From: Larix kaempferi
Lineage: Eukaryota > Streptophyta > Pinopsida > Pinales > Pinaceae
Length of the DNA stretch: 64,000 bases
Reading direction: 5' to 3'
Assembly (NCBI GenBank): GCA_027924585.1
Contig: BSBM01000442.1
Coordinates: 6,076,001-6,140,000, forward strand
Positions 23,606-35,189 of the stretch are shown here, piece after piece. The position numbers and the translations under genes were made by a program. Numbering within the stretch: position 1 is the first letter of the stretch; each line of letters begins with the position of its first letter. The notes under the pieces are model-generated. The model was given only the letters and a program-made list of their open reading frames with translations, had not been told where the DNA came from and ran no database searches.

Positions 23606-26509
23606 ATGAAAATTATTTCTTGTGATGTATGTGGCTTAGGGGTTCAAGACAAAAGAGAGATCCTCAAAATACTTTTTGACTCTACAAAACTTGGTGTAAT
23701 ATTTGTTCAAGATACTATGGGAAGTGGATATAATGTAGTTAAAATATTAAAACATATGTTATTCAATTGGAACTTTGTTTCTATGGATTCTCTTGGGAAT
23801 TTTGGTGGTTTAGTGATAGGGTGGAACCACTCTTTGACACTAATTAATTCATTTTCCCCCCTTTTAGGTCTCTGTAGTTTGGTACACAACTATAAAATTG
23901 GAAAACCTTTGCAACTTCTTAACATCTATGGGACTTATGAGGGCCATGAAGACTTTTGGTCATCTTTGATGGCTTGTGACTAGATCAAGAATGAAGATCT
24001 TGTTATGGGTGGAGACATTAACTTTACTCTAAATAGAGGGGAAATATGGAGTCATTCAATTCGGGTTGATCCTTCAATTGACTTATTTTTGGAGCTATTT
24101 TATTATATGGGTATGGTTGAAATTAAAGTACTCGAGATCATGCCGACTTGGGTTAATAATTGAGATGGGGATGCTAGTATAGCGAAGCATTTTCATAGAT
24201 TTTTTTATCCGTCATACTCTCTTGGAATCCTTAGGTAATTAATAGACATGGGTCAAGACATACAGGGTGTCTGACCATTTCTCCATTTTCCCAGAGTTGA
24301 GTAACAGATGAGACAAACCGAATACTCCTTTCAAATTTAACCCAACATGGTCAACAGTTGAAGAATTCAAGAAATTCGTTATTGATACTTGGAAAAAATA
24401 TGACCTAGATCTGGTATATCTTGCTTGTATACAATTCTTAAAATCTTTAAAATTGTTCAAGGAACGAGTTATCCCCTAGGATCATGACAGACTTATCTCT
24501 CGGGATAGGTCTTTGAGATATATTGAGAATGACTTGGGACAACTTTACAAAATTTATTCGGATGGATTGTTTTCAAAAGGGGATGTTGTTGCAATTAAGG
24601 ATTTAGAATATTAAAGATATACATTGTTTTTAGACAGAGAAAAGGACCAGAGGATAAAAAGTAGAGGCACCTATATTTCCTATGGTGATCAAAATACCAA
24701 ATACTTCCACAAGTTCACAAGTTACATAAAACATGTCAATTCTATTAGGGACTTGAAGGATGAGGAGGGAAATAATATTTAGGGTTTTCATGATTTGGAA
24801 TATTTAGGTGTAAGGTACTTATCAACCTTACTCAAAGATCCTAAGGATGCAAATATTGCATATATTTTAAAGGTCATTTCTTTCTTTCCTACGATGGTGG
24901 AAAATGAACACAATGCTTCTTTGTTAAAGGAAGTCACAAGGGAGGAACTCTTGAAGGTACTGACCTCCTTTTAGAAAGAATCCCAAGTCTAGATGGATGG
25001 CCTATCAATTTTTATATATGTTTATTGGACTTGGTAGGTGATGATCTCCTTAGGCTGTTTGAAGAAGCTCGAACTCAAGGTAAGATTATCAGATGTCTCA
25101 ATTCAACATTTTTAGCCTTAATTCCCAAAAAGGATCGTCTGGTTTCCTTTGATGGATTCAAGACAATTTCTCTCCACAATTGTTCTTATAAGGTTATTTC
25201 TAAAGCGATAGCAATGTGAATCAAACCCATTTTATCCATAATTATTCCCCTCGAGTAGTTTAGTTTTCTTGAAGGGAGACTTATTCATGAAGCTATCATG
25301 AAGCTATTGGGTCTGCTTAGGATAGTATCCACTCTATTAATGTGTTCTTCGACACTGATTTTATTCTTAAACTTGATCTTTCCAAAACCTATGATAGATA
25401 CTCTTGTATTTTTCTCAAACTTCTACTATTGCATTTAGGCTTTTCTCTTGATGTTATCAAATGGATTATGAGTTGTGTTTGTTTTGACAATTTTCTATCT
25501 TAATTAATGGGTAAGATCACTCCTTCTTTGAATCTTCCATAGGGATAAGGAAGGTATTTCCTCTCCTCTCCCTCCCTATTTGTTCTTACTCATTGTTGAA
25601 AGCCTCAACAGGGCTATTCATCAAGCATGATTACAAGGCCAACTTCAAGGGGTCAAAATTTCCAAAGATGTGGTTGTATCTCATATCCATTTTGTTGATG
25701 GAATTCTTCTTTTTGGTCGGGGAATAGTGCAGGATATATATGTATTAAAAGAGTTATGAAATATTTTTACCTATGCTATAGGGATGGTCATCAACTTGGA
25801 AAAATATTCCCTTCTGTCCTTTGGTCTGGATGACTTATAGCCCTAAAATTTTTGGTTATACTCTTTAATATTCCTTTGCAATATTTTGAGGGAGGTATCA
25901 AATAGCTTGGTTTCAAACTCAAACAAAATAAACATGAGAAAGTTGATTGACACTAGCTCATTTCTAGAATTGAAGGGAGGACCAATCAGTGGTGCAATCG
26001 ATGGATATCTAGGGGCAGAACACTGGTATTATTAAAGTTTGTTATTGAAGAAAATTTGGTATACTAGCATACCATTGCTTCTATTCCAAAAGGAATTTTG
26101 GGTAAAATCAAAAGACTCTATGCTAATTATGTTTGGAAAGGCAATTTAGAGTATAAAGGTTCTTATTTGACTCATTGGGTGCTAATTGCTAGACCTAAAA
26201 ACTATGATGGTTGGGGCATATAAGACCTATTAATGTTTGGTGAATATCTTGCAACAAAATCACTATGGAAAATCATGTCTAAAGATAGTTTACAGTGAAG
26301 GATAATTCAACAAAAATAGATGGCTCCTATATGTTTGGTGGACTAGATAAGAATTCAAAGAAAGTCATCGAAATCAACCTCCAATCACTAAAAGGCTCTA
26401 ACCTATGATTTCCGAGTACTTGGAGATCATATAGATTGGAAAGTTGGAACAAGATCTTAGGTTAAATTAGGTGTAGATGCAATTCTAGGATGAAGCATTC
26501 ATATTTTTC

Positions 26510-26522
26510 TCCCCCCCCCCCC
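26510..26522 (+). repeat. Poly-C run in LINE G ORF2
   Basis: Twelve or thirteen consecutive C. Length slippage here would change the frame; it may also be a sequencing-error site. Confidence 0.9.
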
Positions 26523-27317
26523 TGAGATTACTAATCATCTCAATATGAGGGGCCTTTGTACATTGAATAAAATAGGAAAGGATGTAGAAACTTCTATTTG
26601 GTACCAAGGATGGTTATCATCTCAAAAGGTTGGCCTGAAGGGTTAAAATGCATAGGTTTGGGATAGGTTTCTTGATGAATTGAAGAGATCTCGCATCAAA
26701 TTATCAGGGGAGCATGATGAGTTGGCCTCATCCTAGAAGGGGGAAGGTTGTGTCTCTGAGTTTTCTTTAGGTTATGAGGCTCAACTAGACCATGGATCTT
26801 TGCTTGAGGATTGTTGGTGGAATACATTATGGAAGGTAGGAGCCCCTCCCAAAATCACTTTGCTTATTTGGATAATCCTGAAAAACAGAGTACCCGCTTG
26901 GGACATGCTCCTGAAAAAGAAGTTGGAAGGTCCAGGTTGGTGTTGTCTTTGCATGAATGATATTGAATCCTCCTAACACTTATTTTGTTATTGTTATTTC
27001 ATTGTTCAGGTGTGGAAAGATGTGCAATACTCTTTAGGATTACATAACATGTGGTCAAAAGGGTTTTTCTTTGATAATTTCAAAGAATGGTTTGAAAGAG
27101 ATGATCTCAAACATTATAAAGTAGTGTCTTTCTTGACTCTTTGGAGAATATGGATAGCTAGAAATGAATGTATTTTTGAAGTCAAATTTGTTCCTAGTTT
27201 TCAAGTCTCTACTCAAGATATATCCCTCATCCCCTATTTTCAACTTACAGAATTAGTGCCAAAGGTTAGAACCTTAACTCCTCCTGAGATTGATATGACA
27301 ATACACTAGGGGTTCTT

Positions 27318-28763
27318 TGTAATGTCCCTCCTATCCTACAAGGCTATGGAGAGGACACTAACAATAATACTGGACATCTAGTCCCATACTTAATCAAATA
27401 AGCATTCATATAAATTGTAAATGGAGATATGCAAATACATAAACATTTGAAAACACAGCAGAATTTAATTCCATTACACATCCATCATACATTCCAGATT
27501 TTCATTTCATTCATCAATTAAGCAATATCAAATTAGCAAATGAGAATACTTATCTTAAACCAAGTAGTCCCTGAGCAACCAGCTATGCTTCTGCAATGTT
27601 CCACCCAACCATAGGCCAGTGTGCTCCTCAATCTCTCAGCACCACTGCCACCCCCGAGCTGGGCATGATCTCCACAAGGAATAGGGAAAAACAGGCTTTC
27701 ACATAGCCAAAGATACGCCAAAATCAGCCAAGCCAATCAGCAGTGGGGTTTCTCAGGCTACTAAGAGATGGACAGAGGTGAATTACTAGGCTAGTGGCTC
27801 AACCATTGAGCTATGGATACTTCATTGGGCTCATCAAGCCAGATCTGTCCTCTTCCACTCCTGAATCTCTTGCTCATAGGTTCAAACTAAACAGGGAGGG
27901 ACATAATAGCCAGAAATGCAAGTGCTGAGCATTTTTGCAGTAGGATTCCCAACAATGGGATTTCAACCAGTTCAGAAAAACGTGGGAAAGCCCAAAACAA
28001 AAATTGGAAAATGGGAAAACAACCCCAGGAGCATAATCGTTTTCAGAAAAACATCCATGGGCATTTCATGGGCAGAAACGGCCTCTATAACCCCAAAAAA
28101 TTGTGGTTCTCTTCTCCCAGCCACTTTGCTAACCAAAAACGAGTTCCCAGGCATGGGAGAATGCAGAGAAATGGTGAAAACGTGAAGGAAAAACCCCCAT
28201 TCGCCCCAGGATCTGTGAGAGAGGAAAAGACCCTGGTTCAGAATGGCTTGGGAAGACAAAACGTGGGTGATTTCTTGCCTTGCAAGCAAAAATTCGAATT
28301 CCCAGATTGATGGCTTGCCCATACCCGAAATTGGCTGCCATACCTCATCATTCCCAAGGCATTAACTGCCTTAACGAACTCTTGGAATAATTTAATGATT
28401 GGGGCATAAGCCAAAATGGCTAGTTGGGATCTCATGGGTTTTCTCATTGACACATGGATTGACTCCATTGGCTCAAGGGTTTTGTTATTTTTCCTCCCTA
28501 TTCCTTGTAAGATCATGCCCCATCTCTTTGTTGCATTGCATAGCTGGTTGTGGGTTTTTCATTAAAATTGCATATTTACATGATGTCCAAATTTACATTG
28601 TGCACGGCAAGCACAAGAACCATATGCATCTATTCTAATTGCCGATACATAGAACGATAAATCAATGGCGGGGCCTTGGCCTTGAGCTCCTCACCATGAC
28701 TAAATAACAATATTTACATCATTTACAATATTAATGCAATAGGTTCAAGATGGGGACATTACA
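27318..28763. repeat. Solo LTR H inside the LINE G RNase H domain
   Basis: The 1446-bp segment begins TGTAATGTCCC and ends GGGGACATTACA, a perfect 11-bp inverted terminus, and is flanked by TTCTT (27313-27317 and 28764-28768). Excision through one TTCTT restores the LINE RNase H reading. No retroviral motif lies inside. Overlapping open frames at 27916-28516 on both strands are mutually exclusive and not supported as genes. The ends resemble gypsy LTRs; orientation is unclear. Confidence 0.9.
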
Positions 28764-29200
28764 TTCTTTGATGGGGTCAATCAAAATGATGGTTTTTTGT
28801 GTAGAGATGGGTACATTTTATTTGATTTTGTAGCTCACTACTATATAGGGAAGGATTTCTTGGGTCATGGTGCTAGTAACTATGGTGAATTTGAGGCTCT
28901 TATTATGTTAATGAAGTGATCTCTACAAAAGGGTTACACCGATATTCAGGTTTATGCTGATACGAAGATCACAATTAGGTGGATGAACAATGAGAAACAT
29001 GTTCAAAGGAATGGTCTCTACAACTTGGCTTGTAAATTAGGAAGGTAGCAAGGTACTTTCAACACATTTCCTTCGCTCATATTTACAGAAAATACAATGA
29101 TAAAGCATACTCTCTGTCAAATGAATTCCTATCAAGTGCCTTCTCTTAGCTTCAGGAGGATGAAATCAATGCAGGTATTGTGGTCTCATCCAACATTGTC

Positions 29201-29554
29201 TCTATATTTGAATTCTAAGGCAGATTGCACTTCTTTTTTTTAATGACGAAAACAAACAATATTTTGTTTCTATTTTTAAACAGGGTGACTATTTTTTGGT
29301 AGTTTTTTTTGGTCTTAATGTTTAAATGTGATCCACTATACGATGAGGTTATAGATGTAGTCCTTTAGAAAATTGATAGATAACCCTCTGTTTCTAAACA
29401 AGAAGTATTTTGGATCCCTTTTCAAGATATATGTAAATATGAGGATGCCTTTTCAGTCCAACTGATACAGGGATGATCATTTGCATTATTGTGATATTTT
29501 GAGGATTGTAATTTCATTTCTATATGGAAATATAAATGCATTTTTTTAAGAAAT
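29201..29554 (+). other. LINE G 3' untranslated region and A-rich end
   Basis: Non-coding, T- and A-rich stretch after the RNase H remnant, ending TTTTTTTAAGAAAT immediately before the right TSD copy at 29555. Confidence 0.65.
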
Positions 29555-29573
29555 AAAGTTCCTATGGCTAGGA

Positions 29574-29927
29574 GGAATGTCAGTCACTTGCAACCCTTTA
29601 GAGGACAATTGTCTTTAAGATAAGTGTTAATGTGCTTTGAATTACTTGTTTATAATTCTGTTATGAGTTTGTTTAAATCATTGTGTATAAAAATGTATGG
29701 ATGCATGAATTTCATGATTTTTGTATGAATGAATTCATGATAATAAATGCATATTTGTTTTCAAAATGGTTTATTAGTTAATTATTGCCATAGTTACTTC
29801 CACTGTTAGATAGATATTTAGGAAAAGCAATGGAATTTGAGTGATATAATCAAAATTAATGGTTTAGAAGAAAAATATGAGTACCCCATCACCTCAATAG
29901 TGTTAAAGAGGAGGTTGGGTACATTAC
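29574..29927 (+). repeat. Element B 5' LTR, second part
   Basis: Resumes the alignment to the 3' LTR after LINE G (shared TGGATGCATGAATTTCATG and GAGGTTGGGTACATTAC). It ends at the primer-binding site. Confidence 0.92.
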
Positions 29928-29931
29928 AAAC

Positions 29932-29943
29932 TTGTACCAAAGC
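29932..29943 (+). other. Element B primer-binding site, degenerate Met type
   Basis: TTGTACCAAAGC lies 4 nt after the LTR and matches TGGTATCAGAGC at 9 of 12 positions, consistent with an old initiator-Met primer site. Confidence 0.6.
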
Positions 29944-32430
29944 TCCATATTGCAACGCTGGGGCCATTTGGGCCATTTGGGGGTAGAAACCAGTTTGTTA
30001 CTGGAGAAATTACATGTATAAATTACATGTATAGGAAATTTCAGTTACTTGACAGAACTATAGTTTGCTAACTAAATGTTTGATAGATGATGCAATAGGA
30101 AAATTTGAGGAAAACACAATTTACAGGTTATTTATTTGATTAAAATAAAAAGGAAAAGAAGTCTGTTAATGTGAGATTATTAGACAATAAAATAATTTAA
30201 ATATGGATGCATGATTATGTTGCTAAAAACGTTTAGTTGTATACAAAATGGGCTAATTGTTGTAATAATAGTTCATGCGGTTGTTGTTGTGGTTAAATTC
30301 ACCACTAATAGGGGCAAAATTTCAACCATAAATCCTAAATTCACTAAACTAACCATTTTTGTTGATGCCAAGGTGTAGAATGCCGGACAATTGACTCAGG
30401 AAATTTCCATTAAGTCAATGTGCACCGAATAAACTATGACAGAATGGTGGAATCCATAAGGTGGTTTTCGAAGACGGTAAATGGTTTTGGAAGCCAAGGT
30501 AGTGGTATCACAATCCACTTAAGCAGGTTCAGAAGTGATCACCTGATTTGATCTAACAGTGGAGGAACGGTGTAGATCTACAACTATGAATGATTTTGGG
30601 CATGAAAGTAATCGGGGGTTAATGGATCCCTTGCATCCAAAATACCCAACGGTCGTGGATCACTTGTGATCGAAGATACGCGATCATTTTGGGTCGCAAG
30701 GTGATCGGTGGATAATGGAGTCTCTTTATCCTGAAATAAACTAGAAGATGACACATGTCCAGTGGACCCCATCGTACAGTAAATTAAACATTGGTTTCAT
30801 GAAGGTGGTAAGAGGTTTCAAAAGTTGGGAAGTGGTGTCAATAGGTAGCAAAAAAATTCTAGAAGTAATTTACATCTTGATTTAACCATGGATATTTCTC
30901 CCAAAACAACGGTTGTGGAGGATTTCAGGTGTGAAAGTGCTCGGGGTTTAAAGGGTTCTCTTTCATTTGATATCGGATGGTGGTGGGTCGTCCATGATAT
31001 ATGGTGGATGATAAATTTGGGAATGGAAGTGCTAAGTGGTTAAGAAGTACCCTTGCACATGAAATGAACAACATAACACCATGTGTCTAGGTGATACCTC
31101 ACCAGTCACATCATTCTCGGGATCTATGCAAGGCATACAAAGGAAAAAGGGGGGCACAAGATAGAGTATGATGACATGGAGGATGATGCAGGATAAAATG
31201 GAGACACCAAGTAATAAGGCACAGGACCTCGATGCCATATTAGTGGAGACGTGCCATGACACATCGGCACCCCACCATGCCAACAGTACGGAAAGTTATA
31301 AAAAAACTAGAAAGGATAAAAATAAAAACAAGTTTGGAGCTAAGAACTTGTTTTGGCCATAACATGAGTAAAATAAGTTAGAAGCTAAAAATTTAGGATT
31401 TTTTCAGTATTTTTTATGTGGCAAAGAGGAATACAAGATGTACATCAATTTTTCAGAAATGGTGAAATAGTGATTTTTGAAGACCAATACCCAACCACTG
31501 ATCAGGGGCCTTGTTGGGGTTGAAGTTATTGTGGGCTATTCCTTGTTCAATCATACATATAACTCGGGTGATTTATGGCCAAATCGTAAAGGGTATGGGT
31601 ACGAAGAAGAGGTGCAGAAGAAGGCTAGAATCCACTATTTGGGCATGCCACAATCGTGATTTTAGAAAACTTGGAGGTATAAGTGACCCAAGATGTCAAA
31701 ATTGGACAAACAACTTTACCTACTCACCGAGACAAACAACTTTGGTTAGAGGGGGTTTCCATAAATGTTTAGTTTGTGATATAGAAATTTCTACTAAAAA
31801 TTCCAAGGTTGGAGAAAATGAAAAAGATAAAAATTGACAATTCCATAATATTATAAAAAATGACTGGAGCATTTGATTAACGACTAAAAGGTTTGAGGTT
31901 ACTCACAGTCTTATGGGTTATCATCACCTAATCTAAAGGATTTTCCAGTTCTTTCCATATTTACTTGTATAGGTCTCCAAAGTTGGTCTCTAAGATTAAG
32001 TTCACCTATAGAAACAATGCAAAATTAGGTAAATTTCAAAATTTGGAGAGCTATAACTTTCACGTTTGAGCTCAGAAATAAGAATGGTTACAACCATTGG
32101 AAAGAGTATCAGTAGAAGAATCAATAACAACTATCAGATCATAAACAAGTGTTTTATATCATTTCAGAAATTGGGAAGAAAAGAGGTTTGTAGCCTTATT
32201 TGATAGAATTGTCAAATGGGTAGCTTCCATCATCTTTATATATGTATGAAAATTTCATTTGAATTCTGGAAATAAAATCTAACTAACAAATTCATTTGTA
32301 TGGACACATTGTAGATACAATGTTGCATTGGTATAATTGCATATCAATTTTCCATGATAGCAATGAAGAGGAAAATTGAAGAAGGGGAAATTACATACAG
32401 TAATGAAGAATAAGTTGGAGATATGAATAT
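29944..32430 (+). other. Element B leader, 2.5 kb without a gene
   Basis: No convincing ORF. Four diverged copies of one block are visible at about 30590-30640, 30685-30740, 30918-30975 and 31010-31075, sharing a pattern like TTTGGG..GAAAGTG.TCGG followed by GGTTAATGG and CCCTTGCAT. Small frames at 30584-30772, 31032-31283 and 31511-31837 are not supported. Confidence 0.6.
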
Positions 32431-33551
32431 CAATGTGGGTAATGAAGAAACATAATCTAATAGACACGTAATCAAATTTGAACTAGTAGATTTGGTAGAA
32501 ACAGTAAAGAGCTTGAGGATGGAGGTGCAAATTTGTAAGGAGGATAATGAAATAATGTTAAGGGCCCATGAGCAACAAAATCAGTTGAATACTCAATTGA
32601 TGTAGAGTTTGAGTTACAAAGGTAAATGCAGATTGGATCAGCTTCATTCCATGAGAAAGAAGATAGAGAATATTTAAGGAAGAGATCCCATGAAATATCC
32701 AAACATTCCAAGAGTGCTACCAGGAGTCCTAAACATTATTCCTCACCACCTCATGTAGCCATCGGGTCCTCCTCATTTGAAGAATCAAGGAGCATCCATT
32801 CAATGTATTCATCTAGATACCATAAAAAAAGACATGTGGATAAAGATAAGAAAGGGGATCTTAGGGAAATTAAGCCACCCAATCTTGATGGAGAGAATAA
32901 AAAGGGAGAAGATGTTGAAGCTTAGTTATTGGGTATGTGGAAATATCTATAGTTACATAACTACTCCTCTAATATGGAATCTAGAATAGGCATCTACAAA
33001 TTGTAGGGTAAGGCTTCCATTTGGTGGGATCAACCGATCCAAGTAAAGCATATTAGTGAGAAGAGGATCTCATGGAATTAGTTCAAAAAATATTTTCAAC
33101 AAACTTATTTATCTAAGTATTATTATGAAAATAATATGGAGATGCTCTTTGAACTCAAGTTGGGAAATATGACTATGGAGGAGTATGAAATACTTTTTTT
33201 AAATTGCTTTGATATGTTGGGTTTCTAAAGGAAGAGAAGGTAAATATAAAAAGGTTATTGAGTGGGTTACCTTCATTCTATCAAGACAAAATTCAGTTTG
33301 ATGAACCCATAACTCTTGAAGAAAGAATCTAGAAGGCCAAATACATGTATGATCAGAATGATAAGTCTTGGAGAGATACGAGGAATGATAAGCAAGGTCA
33401 AAGAAAGAAAGGATTCAAGCCTCGTTTCTTTAGGAACCAACCAAATTCATATCAACAAATCAATCCAAGTCAACATGGACCTAGGATGGAAGAGTCACGG
33501 GAAAAAGGAACAAGGCAATAACTCAACTACTAGGGATGTGAAGGAGATCAA
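32431..33551 (+). pseudogene. gag: Element B gag
   Basis: Broken plus-strand gag. An N-terminal charged, coiled region (LVDLVETVKSLRMEV) is followed by a Ser/His/Lys-rich stretch (32626-32925). The retrotransposon gag domain shows IKPPNLDGENKKGEDVEA, ASIWWDQPIQVK, FKKYFQQTYLS and ELKLGNMTMEEYEILF, then a basic tail (RKKGFKPRFFRNQPNSYQQ). Stops occur at about 32609, 32922 and 33006. The zinc knuckle expected near 33540 is degraded (CINIRE in place of a CX2C start). Confidence 0.78.
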
Positions 33552-34125
33552 TTGTATAAATATAAGGGAGACATAATGAGGAATGCGCACAACATTCGAG
33601 AAGAAAGTATAGTTGAGTATGTGGCTAGAGATATTCCTAGAATATATGCATCTTTAGGCGACATACATGCTAAACATCAATCCAATATGATTGAGGTTGA
33701 AGGTAAGATTTCCAATCAACCTATTACAATTTTAATTGATTTAGGAGCAAATCATAGTTATATTTCTCCTAATTTGGTTGAAATATTTTAGCTAAAGACA
33801 AGTAAGCATGATAAATAATGGATGGTTTTGTTGACAACTAGAACAAAGAGGAGAATCAATGAGTTAGTAAAGGGATGCCAAATACATATGAACGGGCTTG
33901 ATACTTTTGCAAATTTGAAGGCATTACCATGATTGGTCGCTAGATTTGTCCTTAAAGGAATGACCATGCCTATTTGATCGCTACATTGAGGCCTACATGC
34001 GTGATTTTAAGGCATGACCATTCAGATTTGATGTGTTGGATGCACATCATGTTATTTTGGATTTCCATAAAAATACTCTCACTTGCCTTGATGAAGAAGA
34101 AGAGTGTTATAATGATATTTAACAC
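33552..34125 (+). pseudogene. Element B protease, split by a 74-bp repeat
   Basis: The frame from 33552 gives IEVEGKISNQPITILIDLGA and NHSYISPNLVEIF, the gypsy protease with active-site DLGA (usually DSGA). After MNGLDTFANLKALP at about 33929 the sequence is interrupted by a repeat copy, and the expected C-terminal block (FDVLDAHHVILDFHKNTLTC) resumes at about 34028. It is non-functional. Confidence 0.75.
33930..34003 (+). repeat. 74-bp repeat, copy 1
   Basis: Begins GATTGGTCGCTAGATTTG and ends GGCCTACATGCGTGA. It closely matches 34246-34319 and appears to interrupt the protease reading. Confidence 0.85.
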
Positions 34126-35189
34126 CCTTGATGACAAAGACTAGAAGTGGACAACAAGACCTTTTATACACCATAAATTAACTTTGAAATTATGAAAATT
34201 GCATATTATGAGGAACTGGTTGCTACTTTTGTTGAGAAGAGGGGTGATTGGTCAGTAGATTTGGCCTTAAAGGCATGACCATGCCTATTTGGTTTCTACA
34301 TTGAGGCCTACATGCGTGACCATGGTTTCAAGTGAAGTAAACCAACACTAAAAAGTGTGCAATGAGATAAACATAAGATCAATCATGCATGGAAAGGACT
34401 TGTAACACATGTAAATCATGCACCTTGTAATCATGACCTAGTTTATACCTAATGAAAATATACAAAATAGATCTACAAGGTGAATATCTGAAGATGGAAA
34501 GTTTGGATGACGTAAGGCTATAGAAATAAAGAGTGAAGCAGTGCCTCCATTGTTTTGAGCTTTAGTGGTTGAGGCTAAGGGAAAGGGAGGGACTCAAATT
34601 TTGGTGGAGGAGAGAATCTTGAGAAATGACTAAAAGGATTGTAAGTACTAGTTCCTTCATATTCAATACAAAACAATTCTCTTCCCCCCCAAAGATACAT
34701 GTTATATGATTTTTGTTGAACAATGAATAACATAGTTTCCTTCATGCATAATTAATTAATTATTTGTCATAAAGAACGGGGAAGGTTTGTTGCATGATTA
34801 TGTACAGGTACATACACAAGGCTTAGGAGAAAAGAAACATAATTAAAGGATCCATGCTCGACAAGGACATTGGATGAGATTCAATTAAAAATGTTCATTC
34901 AACCTTCTTCTCTAAACTTATTTTGATTGTTATGCATGTTGAATCTAGGGAAAGGTGGTAATAATTTATTGTGTTTTTATGTCTGTGAACCTAGCCTATT
35001 CACCGGGGAAAGAGCACTTTGGTTCCTAGAAATATGCAATTTCCCTCACAACAAAGAGCATAATATATTGAATTTTATTCCAAGGCCTATTTACATAAGG
35101 TAAATTTCAGTTGTGCAGTTAAAATAATGTTTCAGGAAAGGGTGCCAATTGTATGCATCTCATGTGGATAAGACAAAAAAATGTTAAGG
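34126..35189 (+). other. Element B region between protease and RT, no gene seen
   Basis: About 1 kb expected to hold the N-terminal part of RT in a normal element. It holds the second 74-bp repeat (34246-34319) and AT-rich sequence without recognisable motifs, so it is probably an insertion or a rearranged tract. Confidence 0.5.
34246..34319 (+). repeat. 74-bp repeat, copy 2
   Basis: Begins GATTGGTCAGTAGATTTGG and ends GGCCTACATGCGTGA, 316 bp downstream of copy 1 in the same orientation. Confidence 0.85.

Larger units (their letters stand above)
23606..29200 (+). pseudogene. LINE G ORF2: endonuclease, reverse transcriptase, RNase H
   Basis: The start ATG at 23606 opens MKIISCDVCGLGVQDKREIL, the N-terminus of the L1 apurinic-type endonuclease, continuing to GGDINFTLNRGEIW. 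Reverse transcriptase remnants run from about 24950 (LALIPKKDRLVSFDGFKTIS) through the catalytic site at 25691-25702, where FVDD has become FVDG. Later parts include IWIARNECIFE near 27170. The reading then meets solo LTR H at 27318. Joining 27317 to 28769 restores GFFDGVNQND and a plant-LINE RNase H (GNY/NYGEFEALIMLMK, YADTKITIRWMNN) to about 29100. Dozens of stops and frameshifts and the lost catalytic Asp make it dead. Confidence 0.85.
14797..29554 (+). mobile_element. LINE G: L1-type non-LTR retrotransposon, carrying nested E and H
   Basis: Plus-strand L1-like element inserted in the B 5' LTR. The flanking repeats AAAGTTCATATGGTTGGGA (14778-14796) and AAAGTTCCTATGGCTAGGA (29555-29573) differ at 3 of 19 positions, a typical long LINE TSD. 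Removing copia element E and solo LTR H with their TSDs leaves about 6.5 kb, a normal L1 length. It has an ORF1 with a DUF4283-like domain and zinc knuckle, and an ORF2 with endonuclease, reverse transcriptase and RNase H. It ends in a short A-rich tail. Both ORFs are full of stops and frameshifts. Confidence 0.9.

Noticed and set aside
27916-28516. Open frames on both strands inside solo LTR H
   Set aside because: Mutually overlapping, no motif, and explained by locally higher GC in an LTR.
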